Under the pieces are notes generated by a model that searched no databases, was not told the origin of the DNA, and saw only the letters and a list, made by a program, of their open reading frames with translations. A stretch of 64,000 nucleotides of DNA, from the NCBI GenBank assembly GCA_029959605.1, contig JASCOC010000015.1, forward strand, positions 1 to 64,000. Direction: 5' to 3'. Positions 39,806-49,687 of this stretch are shown one piece after another. The translations under genes and the position numbers were made by a program. Source of the stretch: Lysobacteraceae bacterium PS02340. GTDB taxonomy: Bacteria; Pseudomonadota; Gammaproteobacteria; Xanthomonadales; Xanthomonadaceae. Every line of letters begins with the position of its first letter. Position 1 is the first letter of the stretch.

Positions 39806-40441
39806 TCAGCGCGTGCCGCGCACCGCCTCGACGAATGCGCGCATCCGCGCCGCATCCTTGATGCCCGGCGCGGATTCGATGCCGCTGGACACATCGACGC
39901 CTGCCGGACGCGCAATGTCGATCGCCTGCGCGACGTTGCCCGCGTCGAGGCCGCCCGCGAGCCAGAACGGCTTATCCAGCGACGTTGGCAGCGCGGCCCA
40001 GTCGAAGCGTTCGCCACTGCCACCGGGTTCGCCTGCAGCATGACCGTCGAACAGGAACGCCGAAGCGTTCGGCCACGCATGGAGCGTGCGCAGCGCCGCG
40101 GCCGGATCGCCGCCCATCGCGATCGCCTTCCAGTACGGCAGACCGAACCCCGCGCAGAACGCGTCGTCCTCCGCGCCGTGGAACTGCAGGATGTCCGGCC
40201 GCACGGTCGACACGATGGCCGCGACTTCGTCGGCCGGGTTGTCCATCGTCAACGCGACGACGCGGATCGACGCCGGCACCGCCTCGCGCAACACGCGCGC
40301 GTCCTCGGGCGTCAGGCGACGCGCACTGCGCGCCGCGAACACGAAACCGATGCAGTCGACGCCGAGTGCAACCGCTTCGGCGACGTCCTCGGCCCGGGTC
40401 AGGCCACAGAACTTGATCATCGTGGACGCCGCGGCGCTCAT
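39806..40441 (-). CDS. trpF: phosphoribosylanthranilate isomerase
   Basis: Amadori rearrangement of phosphoribosylanthranilate in tryptophan synthesis. 211 residues from ATG 40441, overlapping the truA stop by 4 nt. The N-terminal [20 protein letters not shown] holds the general-base Cys, and the general-acid Asp is in the [12 protein letters not shown] region or nearby. The phosphate-binding loops [14 protein letters not shown] and [16 protein letters not shown] are complete. It is transcribed with truA and converges on trpI, separate from trpBA. Confidence 0.96.
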   Translation of the reverse strand: MSAAASTMIKFCGLTRAEDVAEAVALGVDCIGFVFAARSARRLTPEDARVLREAVPASIRVVALTMDNPADEVAAIVSTVRPDILQFHGAEDDAFCAGFGLPYWKAIAMGGDPAAALRTLHAWPNASAFLFDGHAAGEPGGSGERFDWAALPTSLDKPFWLAGGLDAGNVAQAIDIARPAGVDVSSGIESAPGIKDAARMRAFVEAVRGTR

Positions 40442-41226
40442 GGCGTCAGCGTCACTTCCGCCGGCAACTCCCACTCCGGCGGATACAGCGGTCCGAGGAA
40501 CACGAGGCCGGCCGCCGGCGCGGTGGGCCCTGCGACGCTGCGATCGCGACCGGCCAACAGCTCGCCGATCCAGGCTTCGGGCTGCTCGCCCGCGCCGACG
40601 ACGAGCAGAGAGCCGACGATGTTGCGCACCATGTGATGCAGGAAGGCATTGGCCTGCACTTCGACGATGACCTCGTCACCATCGCGCGTCACCGCGATGC
40701 GTTGCAGGTCGCGACGCGCATGCGGAGCCTGGCAGTGCACGGTGCGGAAGGCGGAGAAATCCTGTTCGCCCAGCAACGCCTGCGCGGCGCGGTGCATGGC
40801 GTCGGCATCGAGCGGGCGCAGCTCCCACGACAGGTACTGCCGGTGCAACGCCGGCCGCACCGGCCGGTTGATGAGCCGGTAGCGGTAGTGCCGCGCACGC
40901 GCGGAGAAACGGGCGCTGAAATCGTCGGAGACCGGCTGCGCCCAGCGCACGCAGACCGCAGGCGGCAGGTGCGCGGTGGTCCCGAGCATCCACGCACGCG
41001 GCGTGCGCACGGCGTCGGTGTCGAAATGCACGACCTGGCAGCGCGCGTGCACACCGGCATCGGTACGGCCCGCGCACGTGGTCACGACCGGATGCGCGGC
41101 GACGCGCGACAGCGCGTTCTCGAGCGCGGCCTGCACAGAGCCTGGGCCGGTCTCGGCGGCCTTGCCCAGCCGCTGCCAACCGTGAAACCCATGGCCGTCG
41201 TACTCGACGCCAATCGCGACCCGCAT
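40438..41226 (-). CDS. truA: tRNA pseudouridine(38-40) synthase
   Basis: Modifies U38-U40 in the anticodon arm of many tRNAs. 262 residues from ATG 41226 ([20 protein letters not shown]). The catalytic Asp is in [20 protein letters not shown] (about residue 54). The conserved [12 protein letters not shown] and [17 protein letters not shown] are present. The frame is open upstream into fimV but not coding there. It lies 8 bp after fimV and overlaps trpF. Confidence 0.97.
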   Translation of the reverse strand: MRVAIGVEYDGHGFHGWQRLGKAAETGPGSVQAALENALSRVAAHPVVTTCAGRTDAGVHARCQVVHFDTDAVRTPRAWMLGTTAHLPPAVCVRWAQPVSDDFSARFSARARHYRYRLINRPVRPALHRQYLSWELRPLDADAMHRAAQALLGEQDFSAFRTVHCQAPHARRDLQRIAVTRDGDEVIVEVQANAFLHHMVRNIVGSLLVVGAGEQPEAWIGELLAGRDRSVAGPTAPAAGLVFLGPLYPPEWELPAEVTLTP

Positions 41227-41234
41227 CGTGTGGC

Positions 41235-43070
41235 TCAGCCCAGGGTGCGTAGCAGCTGCGCGGCCTGCGCGGCGGCCGCCAGATCGTCGCCTTCCACCAC
41301 TTCCAGCAGCAGGCTGCGCGCGGTGTCGGTGTCGCCCAGATCGATGTAGGCGCGCGCCAGTTCGATGCGCTCCACGCCGATCGGCGTCTCGACGGCGTCG
41401 CCGCTGTCGAGTTCGACCGGCGCGTTGCCGGCCGGTGTCGCATCGACGACCGGTACGGCCTCGGGTTCGACCGGCTCGACCGGCGATGCCGTCGGCGCAT
41501 GCCAGGTGGGGCCGCCGGACACGGGCGACGCGACGACCGGCGCAGGGTCGACGACCGGTGCAGGCGCTTCCCGCACGAACGCAGGCGGTGTCGCCGGCTC
41601 CGGCACGGTCACCACCGGTGCGGCCGGTTCGGCGGTCGACGTCGGCAGACCCGCGGCCAGCGCGGCGCTGTCGAACGGACGCTTCGGGGTCGGCGTGCGG
41701 CCACGACGGCCGAGCAGGAAAGCGAGCGCGGCGACGACGAGGATCGCGACGCCCAGCCACAGCCACGGCACCGGTGCGGCCACGCTGGTCTGCTGCTGGT
41801 TGGTCGCGTCCATGCGCTGCTGCGCAGCGGCGAGTTCAGCGTCCTTGAGCTGGATCAGCTGCTGCTGTTGCTGCTGCAGCTGTTCGAGATCGTCGAGGCG
41901 GGCCTTGAGTTCGTCGATCTCCGCAGTGCGGGCGGCGACGGTCTCGTTGGCCTGTTGCAGTTCCTGACGCAGCATGTCGCCTCCAGCGCCGGCAGCGATG
42001 CCGGATTGGGTGCCCGCCGGCTGGCTGTCGCTGGCGGGCGGTGTGATTTCGAGTCGTGCATCGGCGGTGCGCGGGGCTGCGGCCGGCGGCGTGGCGGCCG
42101 CGGTCGTCGTCGTCGCATCGGCCACGGGATCTGCGGGCTGCGGCGCGGGACGGCGCATCTCGCGCCACTGGCCCACCTGTTCGCGCACCACGGCATTCGC
42201 CTCGGCAGCGCTGAACTGCGACCAGGCATCGCGCGCCGGCACCCGCAGCACCGCGCCCTGGCGGATCAGGTTGAGGTTGCCGCCGATGAAGGCATCCGGG
42301 TTCGTGCGCAACAGCAACAACATCGCCTGGTTGACGCTGATGCCGGCTTCGTCGGCGAGCGGCGCGGCGATCGACGACAGCGTCTGTCCCGGGCGCACTG
42401 CGGGCAGCGCATCGCCCGGCGTGACCACAGCGGCGGCAGGACGCGCCGCGGGTGCGGGCGTCGGTGCAGGGGCCGGTGCAGGCGTCGGTGGTGGCGTGGT
42501 GGCGATCGCCTCGCTGGCCGGCGCCGGCTCTGCGGGCGCGGACGCCTGCTGCGGCGGTGGCGCGGGCGGTGCCTGCACGGGCGCGGGCGCAGCAGCCGGT
42601 GGACGCACGATGCTCGGTGCCGGCGCAGCCACCGGCGCCTGGATCGTCGGCTGCGCGGGCGCGGCGACGGTATCGGGCACGGCAACCAGCGCGGAGTATT
42701 CGCGGACCAGACGGCCCTGCCCCCAGTCGACTTCGACCAGGAACGTCAGCGCTTCCTGCGTCACCGGCGCGGCGCTGGTGACACGGATCACCGGCCGCCC
42801 GCTCCGGTCGAGCGCGACATTGAACTGCAGATCGGACACCACACCGCGCGGCGGCTCGAGGCCGATGCGCGCGAAGGTCTCGGGCGATGCGAGACGTGCC
42901 TGCAGCTGGCGCAGCTCGGCCGGATCGCTGGAGACGACGGGAATTTCCGCCAGCAGCGGTTGGCCCTGCTGCGAGCGGACCTCGATGCGGCCCAGCCCCA
43001 GCGCGAGCACGGGCCCGGCCAGGGCCAACAGGCCACCGGCCAGCAACAGACGCGGAAGGATGCGCGACAC
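41235..43070 (-). CDS. fimV: FimV-like peptidoglycan-binding protein
   Basis: FimV family proteins anchor and promote assembly of polar type IV pilus machinery. The GTG at 43070 is chosen because AGGGGA lies 6-7 bp upstream and the product then begins with a signal peptide ([20 protein letters not shown]); 611 residues. The FimV N-terminal domain ([20 protein letters not shown]) is followed by a Pro/Ala-rich linker and a LysM domain ([20 protein letters not shown], then [14 protein letters not shown]). After this come a glutamine-rich coiled coil, a membrane helix ([17 protein letters not shown]) and the C-terminal FimV motif [20 protein letters not shown]. Confidence 0.92.
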   Translation of the reverse strand: MSRILPRLLLAGGLLALAGPVLALGLGRIEVRSQQGQPLLAEIPVVSSDPAELRQLQARLASPETFARIGLEPPRGVVSDLQFNVALDRSGRPVIRVTSAAPVTQEALTFLVEVDWGQGRLVREYSALVAVPDTVAAPAQPTIQAPVAAPAPSIVRPPAAAPAPVQAPPAPPPQQASAPAEPAPASEAIATTPPPTPAPAPAPTPAPAARPAAAVVTPGDALPAVRPGQTLSSIAAPLADEAGISVNQAMLLLLRTNPDAFIGGNLNLIRQGAVLRVPARDAWSQFSAAEANAVVREQVGQWREMRRPAPQPADPVADATTTTAAATPPAAAPRTADARLEITPPASDSQPAGTQSGIAAGAGGDMLRQELQQANETVAARTAEIDELKARLDDLEQLQQQQQQLIQLKDAELAAAQQRMDATNQQQTSVAAPVPWLWLGVAILVVAALAFLLGRRGRTPTPKRPFDSAALAAGLPTSTAEPAAPVVTVPEPATPPAFVREAPAPVVDPAPVVASPVSGGPTWHAPTASPVEPVEPEAVPVVDATPAGNAPVELDSGDAVETPIGVERIELARAYIDLGDTDTARSLLLEVVEGDDLAAAAQAAQLLRTLG

Positions 43071-43256
43071 GAACGTCCCCTGTTTCTTGCGGGCTTGCCC
43101 CACCCGGCATTGCCGGGCCTGCTGCCGATGATCCGGATTCATCCGGCGACTGTAGCGGCGCGGACTCCCGCTCCGCAACGCGCGATGCGTCACCGCATCG
43201 CGCCAGTATCCACGCAACACGCCGCAGCCGTGGCTGCGACGCGGCATCGCGCGGGC

Positions 43257-44285
43257 TCAGCCCTCGGCGGCGATCAGTTCGGCGACCTGCACCGCATTGA
43301 GCGCGGCCCCCTTGCGGATGTTGTCGGCGACGATCCACAGGTTCAGCCCGTTCGGATGCGACAGATCCTCGCGGATGCGGCCCACGAACACCGGATCGCG
43401 GCCCGAGGCGTGCGTCACCGGCGTCGGCCAGCCGCCCGTCGTGCGCTCGTCGACGACTTCCACGCCCGGCGCGGTCGCGAGGATCGCGCGCGCCTCGTCG
43501 ACGGTGATGCGCTCGCGCAGCTCGACGGCGACGGATTCCGAATGGCCATAGAAGACCGGCACGCGCACCGCGGTGGGGTTCACCAGGATGCTGTCGTCGC
43601 CGAGGATCTTGTGCGTCTCCCAGACCAGCTTCATCTCTTCCTTGGTGAAGCCGTTCTCCAGGAAGGCGTCGATCTGCGGGATCAGGTTGAACGCGATCTG
43701 CACCGGGAACTTCTGCGGATCGATCTCGCGGAAATTCAGCAGATCGCCGGTCTGGCGGCCGAGCTCTTCCATCGCCGAGCGACCCGCGCCCGACACCGAC
43801 TGGTAGGTCGACACGTTGATGCGCACGATGCCCGCCTTGCGGTGCAGCGGCGCAAGCGCGACCAGCATCTGCATCGTCGAGCAGTTGGGATTGGCGATGA
43901 TGCCGCGCGGACGCTTACGGGCTGCCTCGGGGTTCACTTCGCTGATCACCAGCGGCACGTCGTCGTCGTAGCGGAAGGCCGAACTGTTGTCGATCACGAC
44001 GGCGCCCGCAGCGGCGAACTTCGGCGCGTAGGCCTTGCTGGTGTCGCCGCCGGCGGAGAACAGCGCGATGTCGATGCCGGCGGGGTCGAACGTGGCGAGA
44101 TCCTGCACGACGATGTCGTCGTCACCGAACTTCACGGTGGTGCCGGCCGAGCGCTCGCTGGCAAGCGGCACGAGTTCGGACACGGGGAAATCCCGCTCGG
44201 CGAGGATCGACAGCATGGTCTCGCCGACGGCGCCGGTGGCACCGACGACGGCAACGCGGAAACGGCGGTTCTGGGAACTGGACAT
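43257..44285 (-). CDS. asd: aspartate-semialdehyde dehydrogenase
   Basis: Reduces aspartyl phosphate to aspartate semialdehyde, leading to lysine, diaminopimelate, threonine and methionine. 342 residues from ATG 44285 (MSSSQNRRFRVAVVGATGAV), with the NADP loop VGATGAVGETML. The catalytic Cys is in IANPNCSTMQM and the SVSGAGRSAMEEL loop binds substrate. The upstream open frame to 44453 does not match the family. It lies upstream of fimV, in the same orientation. Confidence 0.97.
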   Translation of the reverse strand: MSSSQNRRFRVAVVGATGAVGETMLSILAERDFPVSELVPLASERSAGTTVKFGDDDIVVQDLATFDPAGIDIALFSAGGDTSKAYAPKFAAAGAVVIDNSSAFRYDDDVPLVISEVNPEAARKRPRGIIANPNCSTMQMLVALAPLHRKAGIVRINVSTYQSVSGAGRSAMEELGRQTGDLLNFREIDPQKFPVQIAFNLIPQIDAFLENGFTKEEMKLVWETHKILGDDSILVNPTAVRVPVFYGHSESVAVELRERITVDEARAILATAPGVEVVDERTTGGWPTPVTHASGRDPVFVGRIREDLSHPNGLNLWIVADNIRKGAALNAVQVAELIAAEG

Positions 44286-44354
44286 TGCACACTTCTCTAA
44301 AGATCTGGACGTGGGTCGCGCGGCACGCGCGGGCGCTGCATTGCGTGGGCTTCG

Positions 44355-44389
44355 GGGAACCGCCCGCCCCTGACGCTCAGGCGGTTCCC
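44355..44389 (-). other. inverted repeat spanning the dehydrogenase stop codon
   Basis: GGGAACCGCC (44355-44364) and GGCGGTTCCC (44380-44389) are perfect 10-bp arms that enclose the dehydrogenase stop codon (44377-44379). On the minus strand it would form at the end of that message. No T-run follows, so it is either a weak terminator or a processing hairpin before asd. Confidence 0.5.
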
Positions 44390-45402
44390 GGACGTTTCGC
44401 GTCTTTGCCGCCTTTCGCTGCAGGCGCGATCGGCGTCGGCGGGTTGCCGGCATCCGGGCCCGCGCCGAGCGCGGCGATCAGGTTGTCGACGGCGAGCGCG
44501 ACCATCGCGCGGCGCGTGGCGAGACTGCCGCTGGCGATGTGCGGGGTCAGCACGATGTTGTCGAGCGCCAGCAGCCGCGGATCGACCGCAGGCTCGCCTT
44601 CGAATACATCGAGCGCAGCCGAGGCCAGGCGGCCGCTGCCGAGCGCATCGGCCAGTGCCGGCTCGTCGACGATGCCGCCGCGCGCGATGTTGGTCAGCGT
44701 CGCGGTCGGCTGCATCTTCGCCAGTGCGGCGGCGTCGACGATGTGGTGGCTGGCGGCCGAATACGGCAGCACGAGCACCAGATGATCGGCCTGCGCGAGG
44801 AGCGTGTCGAAGTCGACATACGACGCGTTGAATGCGCGCTCGACATCGGCCGGCAGGCGGCTGCGGTTGTGATAGATCACGCGCATGTCGAAGCCGGACG
44901 CACGCTTCGCAATGCCCTGCCCGATCCGGCCCATGCCGAGAATGCCCAGCGTGCTGCCGTGCAGATCGGCGCCGAGCAGGCCCTTGAAGTTCCAGCCCTG
45001 CCATTGGCCGGCGCGCAGGTGGCGCTCGGCTTCGGTGACGCGGCGCGCGGCGGCCATCATCAGCGCGAAGCCGAAATCGGCCGTGGTCTCGGTCAATACG
45101 TCGGGGGTGTTGGTCGCGACGATGTCGCGCGCCTGCAACGCGTCGATGTCGAGATTGTTGTAGCCGACGCCGACGTTGGCGATCGCGCGCAGCTTCGGCG
45201 CATCGGCGATCTCATCGCAGCCGATGCGCTCGTTGAGCGTCACCAGCGCGCCGTCGGCCTCGCACAACGCGTCGGCGATCGCGGACGCGTCGTGTTCGCT
45301 GACGACCGGCACCTGCACCACGTCGAAATGCGCGTGCAGGCGCTCGACGATGTCGTCGAACAGCGGCTGCGACACCCAGACTTTCGGCCGTGACTCAGCC
45401 AT
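44377..45402 (-). CDS. D-2-hydroxyacid dehydrogenase (glyoxylate/hydroxypyruvate reductase-like)
   Basis: A 341-residue NAD(P)-dependent dehydrogenase of the D-isomer-specific 2-hydroxyacid family. The Rossmann motif [14 protein letters not shown] is at about residue 153. The catalytic set is present: Arg in [13 protein letters not shown], Glu in FEGEPAVD and His in LTPHIASGS. Spacing and the [12 protein letters not shown] region are closest to glyoxylate/hydroxypyruvate reductase (GhrB/GyaR). A charged Pro/Lys tail of about 25 residues follows. Its start overlaps the end of aroC by 8 nt. Confidence 0.88.
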   Translation of the reverse strand: MAESRPKVWVSQPLFDDIVERLHAHFDVVQVPVVSEHDASAIADALCEADGALVTLNERIGCDEIADAPKLRAIANVGVGYNNLDIDALQARDIVATNTPDVLTETTADFGFALMMAAARRVTEAERHLRAGQWQGWNFKGLLGADLHGSTLGILGMGRIGQGIAKRASGFDMRVIYHNRSRLPADVERAFNASYVDFDTLLAQADHLVLVLPYSAASHHIVDAAALAKMQPTATLTNIARGGIVDEPALADALGSGRLASAALDVFEGEPAVDPRLLALDNIVLTPHIASGSLATRRAMVALAVDNLIAALGAGPDAGNPPTPIAPAAKGGKDAKRPGTA

Positions 45403-46513
45403 CGATGCGTCCCGGAATCCGCGGCGTCACCGTGCCGACATCGCCGCACTGCGCGCGATGACGCAATGCCTGGTCCATCAATACCAGCGCCAACATCGCC
45501 TCGCAGATCGGCGTCGCGCGGATGCCGACGCAGGGGTCGTGTCGACCGGTGGTGATCACTTCGACGATGTTGCCGTCGGTGTCGAGGCCATCGGCCGGCA
45601 GACGCAGGCTGGACGTCGGCTTGAACGCCGTCGACACCACGATCTGCTGGCCTGTACTGATGCCGCCAAGCACGCCGCCGGCGTGGTTGGACGCGAAGCC
45701 CAGCGGCGTCATGAGGTCGCGGTGTTGGCTGCCCTTCTGCGCGATCGATGCAAAGCCGGCGCCGATCTCGACGCCCTTGACCGCATTGATCGACATCATC
45801 GCCGCGGCCAGATCGCCATCGAGCTTGCCGTAGACCGGCTCGCCCCAACCCGGCGGCACGCCGTCGGCCACGGCGGTCACGCGCGCGCCGACGGAATCGC
45901 CGGACTTGCGCAGCGCGTCCATATAGGTTTCGAGCGCAGGCACCTGCGCGGCGTCCGGCCAGAAGAAGGGATTGGATTCGACGACGTTCCAGTCGATCGC
46001 GGCGCTGTCGAACTGCGCCGGCACGATCTCGCCGAGCTGCGACAGATAACCGTGCACGCGAACGCCGAACCGATCATTCAGCCACTTCTTGGCGATCACT
46101 GCGGCAGCCACGCGCATCGTGGTCTCGCGCGCCGACGAGCGCCCGCCACCGCGCGGATCGCGGATGCCGTACTTCTGCCAGTAGGCGTAATCGGCATGCC
46201 CGGGCCGGAACTGCTGGGCGATGTTGCCGTAGTCCTTGCTGCGCGCATCGGTGTTGCGGATCAGCAACGCGATCGGCGTCCCGGTGGTCACGCCCTCGTA
46301 GACACCGCTGAGGATTTCGACCGCGTCGGCCTCGCGCCGCGCCGAGGTGTGCCGGGTCTTGCCGGTCGCGCGCCGCGCCAGATCGTGGGTGAAATCCTCG
46401 GCCGTCAGCGCGATGCCCGGCGGGCAGCCGTCTACCACGCAGCCGATCGCCGGCCCGTGGCTTTCGCCGAAGGTCGTGACGGTGAACAGTTGGCCGAAGC
46501 TGTTGCTGGACAT
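45395..46513 (-). CDS. aroC: chorismate synthase
   Basis: Last step of the shikimate pathway: converts EPSP to chorismate using reduced FMN. 372 residues. Diagnostic segments are [20 protein letters not shown] (residues 13-32), [20 protein letters not shown] and [17 protein letters not shown], with the C-terminal [16 protein letters not shown]. It supplies chorismate for tryptophan, whose genes trpBA and trpF lie within 9 kb, but in other operons. Its gene overlaps the hydroxyacid dehydrogenase. Confidence 0.98.
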   Translation of the reverse strand: MSSNSFGQLFTVTTFGESHGPAIGCVVDGCPPGIALTAEDFTHDLARRATGKTRHTSARREADAVEILSGVYEGVTTGTPIALLIRNTDARSKDYGNIAQQFRPGHADYAYWQKYGIRDPRGGGRSSARETTMRVAAAVIAKKWLNDRFGVRVHGYLSQLGEIVPAQFDSAAIDWNVVESNPFFWPDAAQVPALETYMDALRKSGDSVGARVTAVADGVPPGWGEPVYGKLDGDLAAAMMSINAVKGVEIGAGFASIAQKGSQHRDLMTPLGFASNHAGGVLGGISTGQQIVVSTAFKPTSSLRLPADGLDTDGNIVEVITTGRHDPCVGIRATPICEAMLALVLMDQALRHRAQCGDVGTVTPRIPGRIDG

Positions 46514-46659
46514 GGGACGGGGCGTAGCGACGCAGCACGAAAACGCGGGCCGGCAAGCTTAACGCGAGCGGGCCGCGCGTGGACGCATGGTTTCGGGGCG
46601 AACCGTTGGATACAGCTCGGCAGGCATCGCGCAGAACTCGAATCGTCGCCCCAGCGGCT

Positions 46660-46827
46660 TTCAACAGACGTATGTCTGGTCAAGCTGGGGCCCATTTTGA
46701 TTTTCTTGAAGATCTGAATGGATCCCAGCTTTCGCTGGGATGACGGGAACCTGCTGTCAGCGAGGCGGCAAGCATTGCGCCCGCTTGTGTCTGTCACTCC
46801 GGCTTGACCAGACATGCCTCTGTTGAA
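46660..46827. mobile_element. MITE-like element with 26-bp inverted termini
   Basis: The 26-bp ends at 46660-46685 and 46802-46827 are inverted copies of each other with 24 of 26 identical positions (TTCAACAGA-xG-xATGTCTGGTC-AAGC). The outer ends begin TTCAACAGA. The 116-bp interior has no gene and contains a further hairpin (46722-46741). The size (168 bp), terminal repeats and lack of coding capacity fit a miniature inverted-repeat element or a REPIN. No target-site duplication was confirmed. Coordinates of the left end may be off by one or two bases. Confidence 0.7.
46722..46741. repeat. hairpin repeat inside the MITE-like element
   Basis: ATCCCAGC (46722-46729) and GCTGGGAT (46734-46741) form a perfect 8-bp stem with a TTTC loop, followed by GACGGG. 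This GGATCCCAGCTTTCGCTGGG-type palindrome is a widespread short intergenic repeat in proteobacteria. Confidence 0.65.
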
Positions 46828-46852
46828 CTCTGCCCGGCATGACAGCGTCGAA

Positions 46853-47824
46853 TCAGAACAGCCCCGCCCCCGCACTTCCCGTCGCCGCGACCGCAGCCAC
46901 AGTCTTGCCCTCACGCGCCGCCGCCAGTTGCGTGATCTTCGCGCTGTGCGTGACCAGGTCGTGGCGCTCGACGACGAAGATGCCCATCTGGCCGACCTGG
47001 AATTCGATCCACATCAGCGGCAGCTCGGGCAGCAGCTTGATCAGGTGCTGCTCGGACTCGCCGACTTCGCAGATCAGCAGGCCGTCTTCGGTCAGGTGCA
47101 GCGGGGCGTCGCGCAGGATCTTCAGCACGAGGTCGAGGCCGTCGTCGCCGGCGCGCAGGCCCATCTCGGGCTCGTAGCCGTATTCGCGCGGCAGCGCGTC
47201 GGTTTCGTCATTGGTGACGTAGGGCGGATTGGTGACGATCAGGTCGTAGTGCTCGCCCTGCAGCCCGTCGAACAGATCGGATTTGAGGAAGCGCGTATTG
47301 CGCACTTCGAGGCGCTGCTCGTTCTCGGCGGCGAGGCTCAGGGCGTCATCGCTGAGGTCGACACCGTCGACGTGCCAGTCGGGATTGTGGTGTGCCATCG
47401 CGATCGCGATGCAGCCCGAACCGGTGCACAGGTCCAGCGCACGGCGCACTTCACGACCGCCCAGCCACGGCTCGAATCCACCCAGGATCAGTTCGGCGAT
47501 CGGCGACCGCGGCACCAGCGCACGCGCATCGGACTTGAAGCTCAGACCCGCGAACCAGGCCTCGCCGGTCAGATACGCGGCCGGCATGCGGTCCTCGATG
47601 CGGCGCAGGAACAGCGCCAGCACGTCTTCCTTCTCCGCGAGCGTGACCCGCGACTGGCCGTAGACCGGGCTCAGGTCGTGCGGCAGATGCAGCGCGTGCA
47701 GGGTCAGCTGGGTCGCCTCGTCGATTGCGTTGTCGTAGCTGTGGCCGAAGGTCAGGCCGGCGGCGTTGAAGCGGCTGGCGCCGTAGCGGATCAGGTCGAC
47801 GATCGTCTGCAGTTCTTCGGTCAT
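46853..47824 (-). CDS. prmB: 50S ribosomal protein L3 glutamine methyltransferase
   Basis: PrmB N5-methylates a glutamine of L3 in the 50S assembly pathway, using AdoMet. 323 residues. AdoMet-binding motif ALDLCTGSGCIAIAMAH and the catalytic NPPY signature (LIVTNPPYVTNDE) are present. The N-terminus MTEELQTIVDLIRYGASRFN matches PrmB rather than release-factor methyltransferase PrmC. About 20 Ala/Gly-rich residues are added at the C-terminus. It diverges from the senC-psd pair. Confidence 0.95.
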   Translation of the reverse strand: MTEELQTIVDLIRYGASRFNAAGLTFGHSYDNAIDEATQLTLHALHLPHDLSPVYGQSRVTLAEKEDVLALFLRRIEDRMPAAYLTGEAWFAGLSFKSDARALVPRSPIAELILGGFEPWLGGREVRRALDLCTGSGCIAIAMAHHNPDWHVDGVDLSDDALSLAAENEQRLEVRNTRFLKSDLFDGLQGEHYDLIVTNPPYVTNDETDALPREYGYEPEMGLRAGDDGLDLVLKILRDAPLHLTEDGLLICEVGESEQHLIKLLPELPLMWIEFQVGQMGIFVVERHDLVTHSAKITQLAAAREGKTVAAVAATGSAGAGLF

Positions 47825-47935
47825 GGCGCGCGGAGCTCGGGACGGCTTGATGGCCGCGGATTATAGGTCACCGCCCCGCCACGGCCCCGCCGGGCGCGCC
47901 GGTTATCATGCCCGGCGCTCGAACCGGACTTCGCG

Positions 47936-48601
47936 ATGTTCAACAGGACCACCCTAGTCATTCTCTGCGTCGCGCTCGCCGGCGGGCTCGGCCTGCTGGT
48001 CGCGCAGAAGTATTTCGCCTCGAGCGGCAGCGCCGCCACGCCGCAGCTGGAGGTCGTGCAGCTGTATCCGGCGCCGCGCGATCTGCCCGATTTCGCGCTG
48101 CAGCAGTCCGATGGCACCCAGCTGCTGCCGGGCGAACTCGCCGGCCACTGGACACTGGTGTTCATCGGTTTCACCCACTGCCCCGATGTCTGCCCGATGA
48201 CGCTGGCCCATCTCGCCCAGGCGCAGCGCCAGTGGGAAGCGCTGCCCGAAGCGACGCGCCCGCGCGTGCTGTTCGTGTCCGTCGATCCCGAGCGCGACAC
48301 GCCCGAACGCCTCGGCGATTACGCACACGCCTTCCATCGCGACACGCTGGCCGCGACTGCCGACATCCCGTCGCTGGAGCGTTTCGCGCGTTCGCTGTCG
48401 ATGGTGTTCGCCAAGGTGCCGCTGGACCGCGACGCGCCCGACGGCGCCTATACCGTCGACCACAGCGCCTCGCTGGCCGTGCTCGATCCGCAGGGCCGCA
48501 TGGCCGGCGTGGTCTCGGGCAGCGTGCTCAACGCCGAAAGCCCGCGCCCCGAGGCCGTGGCCGCCGATCTGCTGCGCCTGACCGCCGAGCACCGCCCATG
48601 A
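47936..48601 (+). CDS. SCO1/SenC family copper-binding protein
   Basis: A membrane-anchored periplasmic thioredoxin-like protein that delivers copper to the CuA site of cytochrome c oxidase. 221 residues with an N-terminal anchor (residues 5-25). The copper ligands are Cys82 and Cys86 in THCPDVCP and His176 in YTVDHSASL. It is the first gene of a pair: its stop overlaps the psd start by 4 nt. There are no oxidase genes nearby, so the oxidase partner is elsewhere. Confidence 0.93.
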   Translation: MFNRTTLVILCVALAGGLGLLVAQKYFASSGSAATPQLEVVQLYPAPRDLPDFALQQSDGTQLLPGELAGHWTLVFIGFTHCPDVCPMTLAHLAQAQRQWEALPEATRPRVLFVSVDPERDTPERLGDYAHAFHRDTLAATADIPSLERFARSLSMVFAKVPLDRDAPDGAYTVDHSASLAVLDPQGRMAGVVSGSVLNAESPRPEAVAADLLRLTAEHRP

Positions 48602-49446
48602 GTCTCGTCACCTCGCTGACCTACGTCCTGCCGCACCGCTACCTGTCGTCGCTGGCGCGGCGTCTGGCGTATTCGCAGAACCCCGGCACGCGCCGCTGGC
48701 TGATCGACACCGTGGTGCGCAAGTTCGGTGTCGACCTGTCGGAAGCGGCGAATCCCGATCCCGCGTCCTACGCCAGCTTCAATGCATTCTTCACCCGCGC
48801 CCTGCGCGACGGTGCGCGCGTCCCCGATCCCGATCCGCGTGCGCTGGTGATGCCGGCCGATGGCCACATCAGCCAGTGCGGGCCTATCGAGGCCGGGCGC
48901 ATCTTCCAGGCCAAGGGCCAGTCGTTCACCGTCGCCGAACTGCTGGGCGACGCCGCCGATGCCGCGCCGTATCTCGACGGCAGTTTCGCGACGGTCTACC
49001 TGTCGCCACGTGACTACCACCGCGTGCACATGCCGTGGACCGGTACGCTGCGCGAAACCGTGCACGTGCCCGGCCGGCTTTTCAGCGTGGGCACCGCCGC
49101 GGTGTCGAAGGTGCCGCGCCTTTTCGCCCGCAACGAGCGTCTGGTCTGCCATTTCGACACCGACTTCGGGCCGATGGTGCAGGTCATGGTCGGCGCGCTG
49201 CTGGTCTCGGGTGTGGAGACGGTCTGGAGCGGCGAGGAAATTCCCGCCTACGGCGACCGCATCCAGCGCAAGGACTGGCGCGGCCAAGGCATCACCCTGC
49301 AGCGTTTCGAAGAGATGGCGCGCTTCAATTACGGCTCGACGGTGATCGTGCTGTTGCCGAAGGGTGTGGCGGATCTGGAGCCGTCGCTGCACGCCGAATC
49401 GCCGGTGCGGCTGGGGCAGCGGTTGGCGGTGCGGACAGCCGACTGA
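48598..49446 (+). CDS. psd: phosphatidylserine decarboxylase proenzyme
   Basis: Makes phosphatidylethanolamine at the inner membrane. 282 residues, the class with self-cleavage to a pyruvoyl enzyme. The cleavage motif is present as Tyr-Gly-Ser-Thr (residues 245-248) where many homologues have Leu-Gly-Ser-Thr; Ser247 should become the pyruvoyl group. The charge-relay Asp88 (MPADGH), His141 and His144 (YHRVHMP) are conserved. The start at 48598 overlaps the SenC stop (ATGA), so the two are translationally coupled. Confidence 0.96.
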   Translation: MSLVTSLTYVLPHRYLSSLARRLAYSQNPGTRRWLIDTVVRKFGVDLSEAANPDPASYASFNAFFTRALRDGARVPDPDPRALVMPADGHISQCGPIEAGRIFQAKGQSFTVAELLGDAADAAPYLDGSFATVYLSPRDYHRVHMPWTGTLRETVHVPGRLFSVGTAAVSKVPRLFARNERLVCHFDTDFGPMVQVMVGALLVSGVETVWSGEEIPAYGDRIQRKDWRGQGITLQRFEEMARFNYGSTVIVLLPKGVADLEPSLHAESPVRLGQRLAVRTAD

Positions 49447-49498
49447 GAGAGGCGCGCTGCGCCGATTTCAGCAACGCGAAGATCTCCGCAATCCCGAG

Positions 49499-49633
49499 CC
49501 CCTCGCCCGCCGGGAGAGGGGTTGGGGTGCGGGTGCTCTTGTCGCTTTTGCAAGACAACCCCGCCCTCACCCGACGCGCTGCGCGCGCCGACCCCGGATC
49601 AAGTCCGGGGCAGGCGCTCTCCCAAAGGGAGAG
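49499..49633. repeat. cluster of palindromic repeats between convergent genes
   Basis: Three hairpins lie between psd and the lytic transglycosylase gene, which converge. At 49499-49521, CCCCTCGCCCG pairs with CGGGAGAGGGG with one mismatch. At 49592-49610, CCCCGGA pairs with TCCGGGG around TCAAG. At 49617-49633, CTCTCCC pairs with GGGAGAG around AAA. These are the common intergenic palindromes of xanthomonads and could terminate both messages. Confidence 0.7.
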
Positions 49634-49687
49634 GTGCAGGTTTCCAGGCTAGCGAGAGTTAGCGAGCACGTCGAAACGACGCTACCG

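Larger units (their letters stand above)
46514..46852. other. intergenic region aroC to prmB
   Basis: About 340 bases without a supported gene, between leftward aroC and leftward prmB. Most of it is the inverted-repeat element at 46660-46827. The remainder upstream of aroC (46514-46659) must contain the aroC promoter; no clear consensus was found. Confidence 0.7.

Noticed and set aside
46432..46914. 160-codon minus-strand frame across the MITE-like element
   Set aside because: It starts in prmB, crosses the inverted-repeat element and ends inside aroC in another frame; no signal or domain is present.
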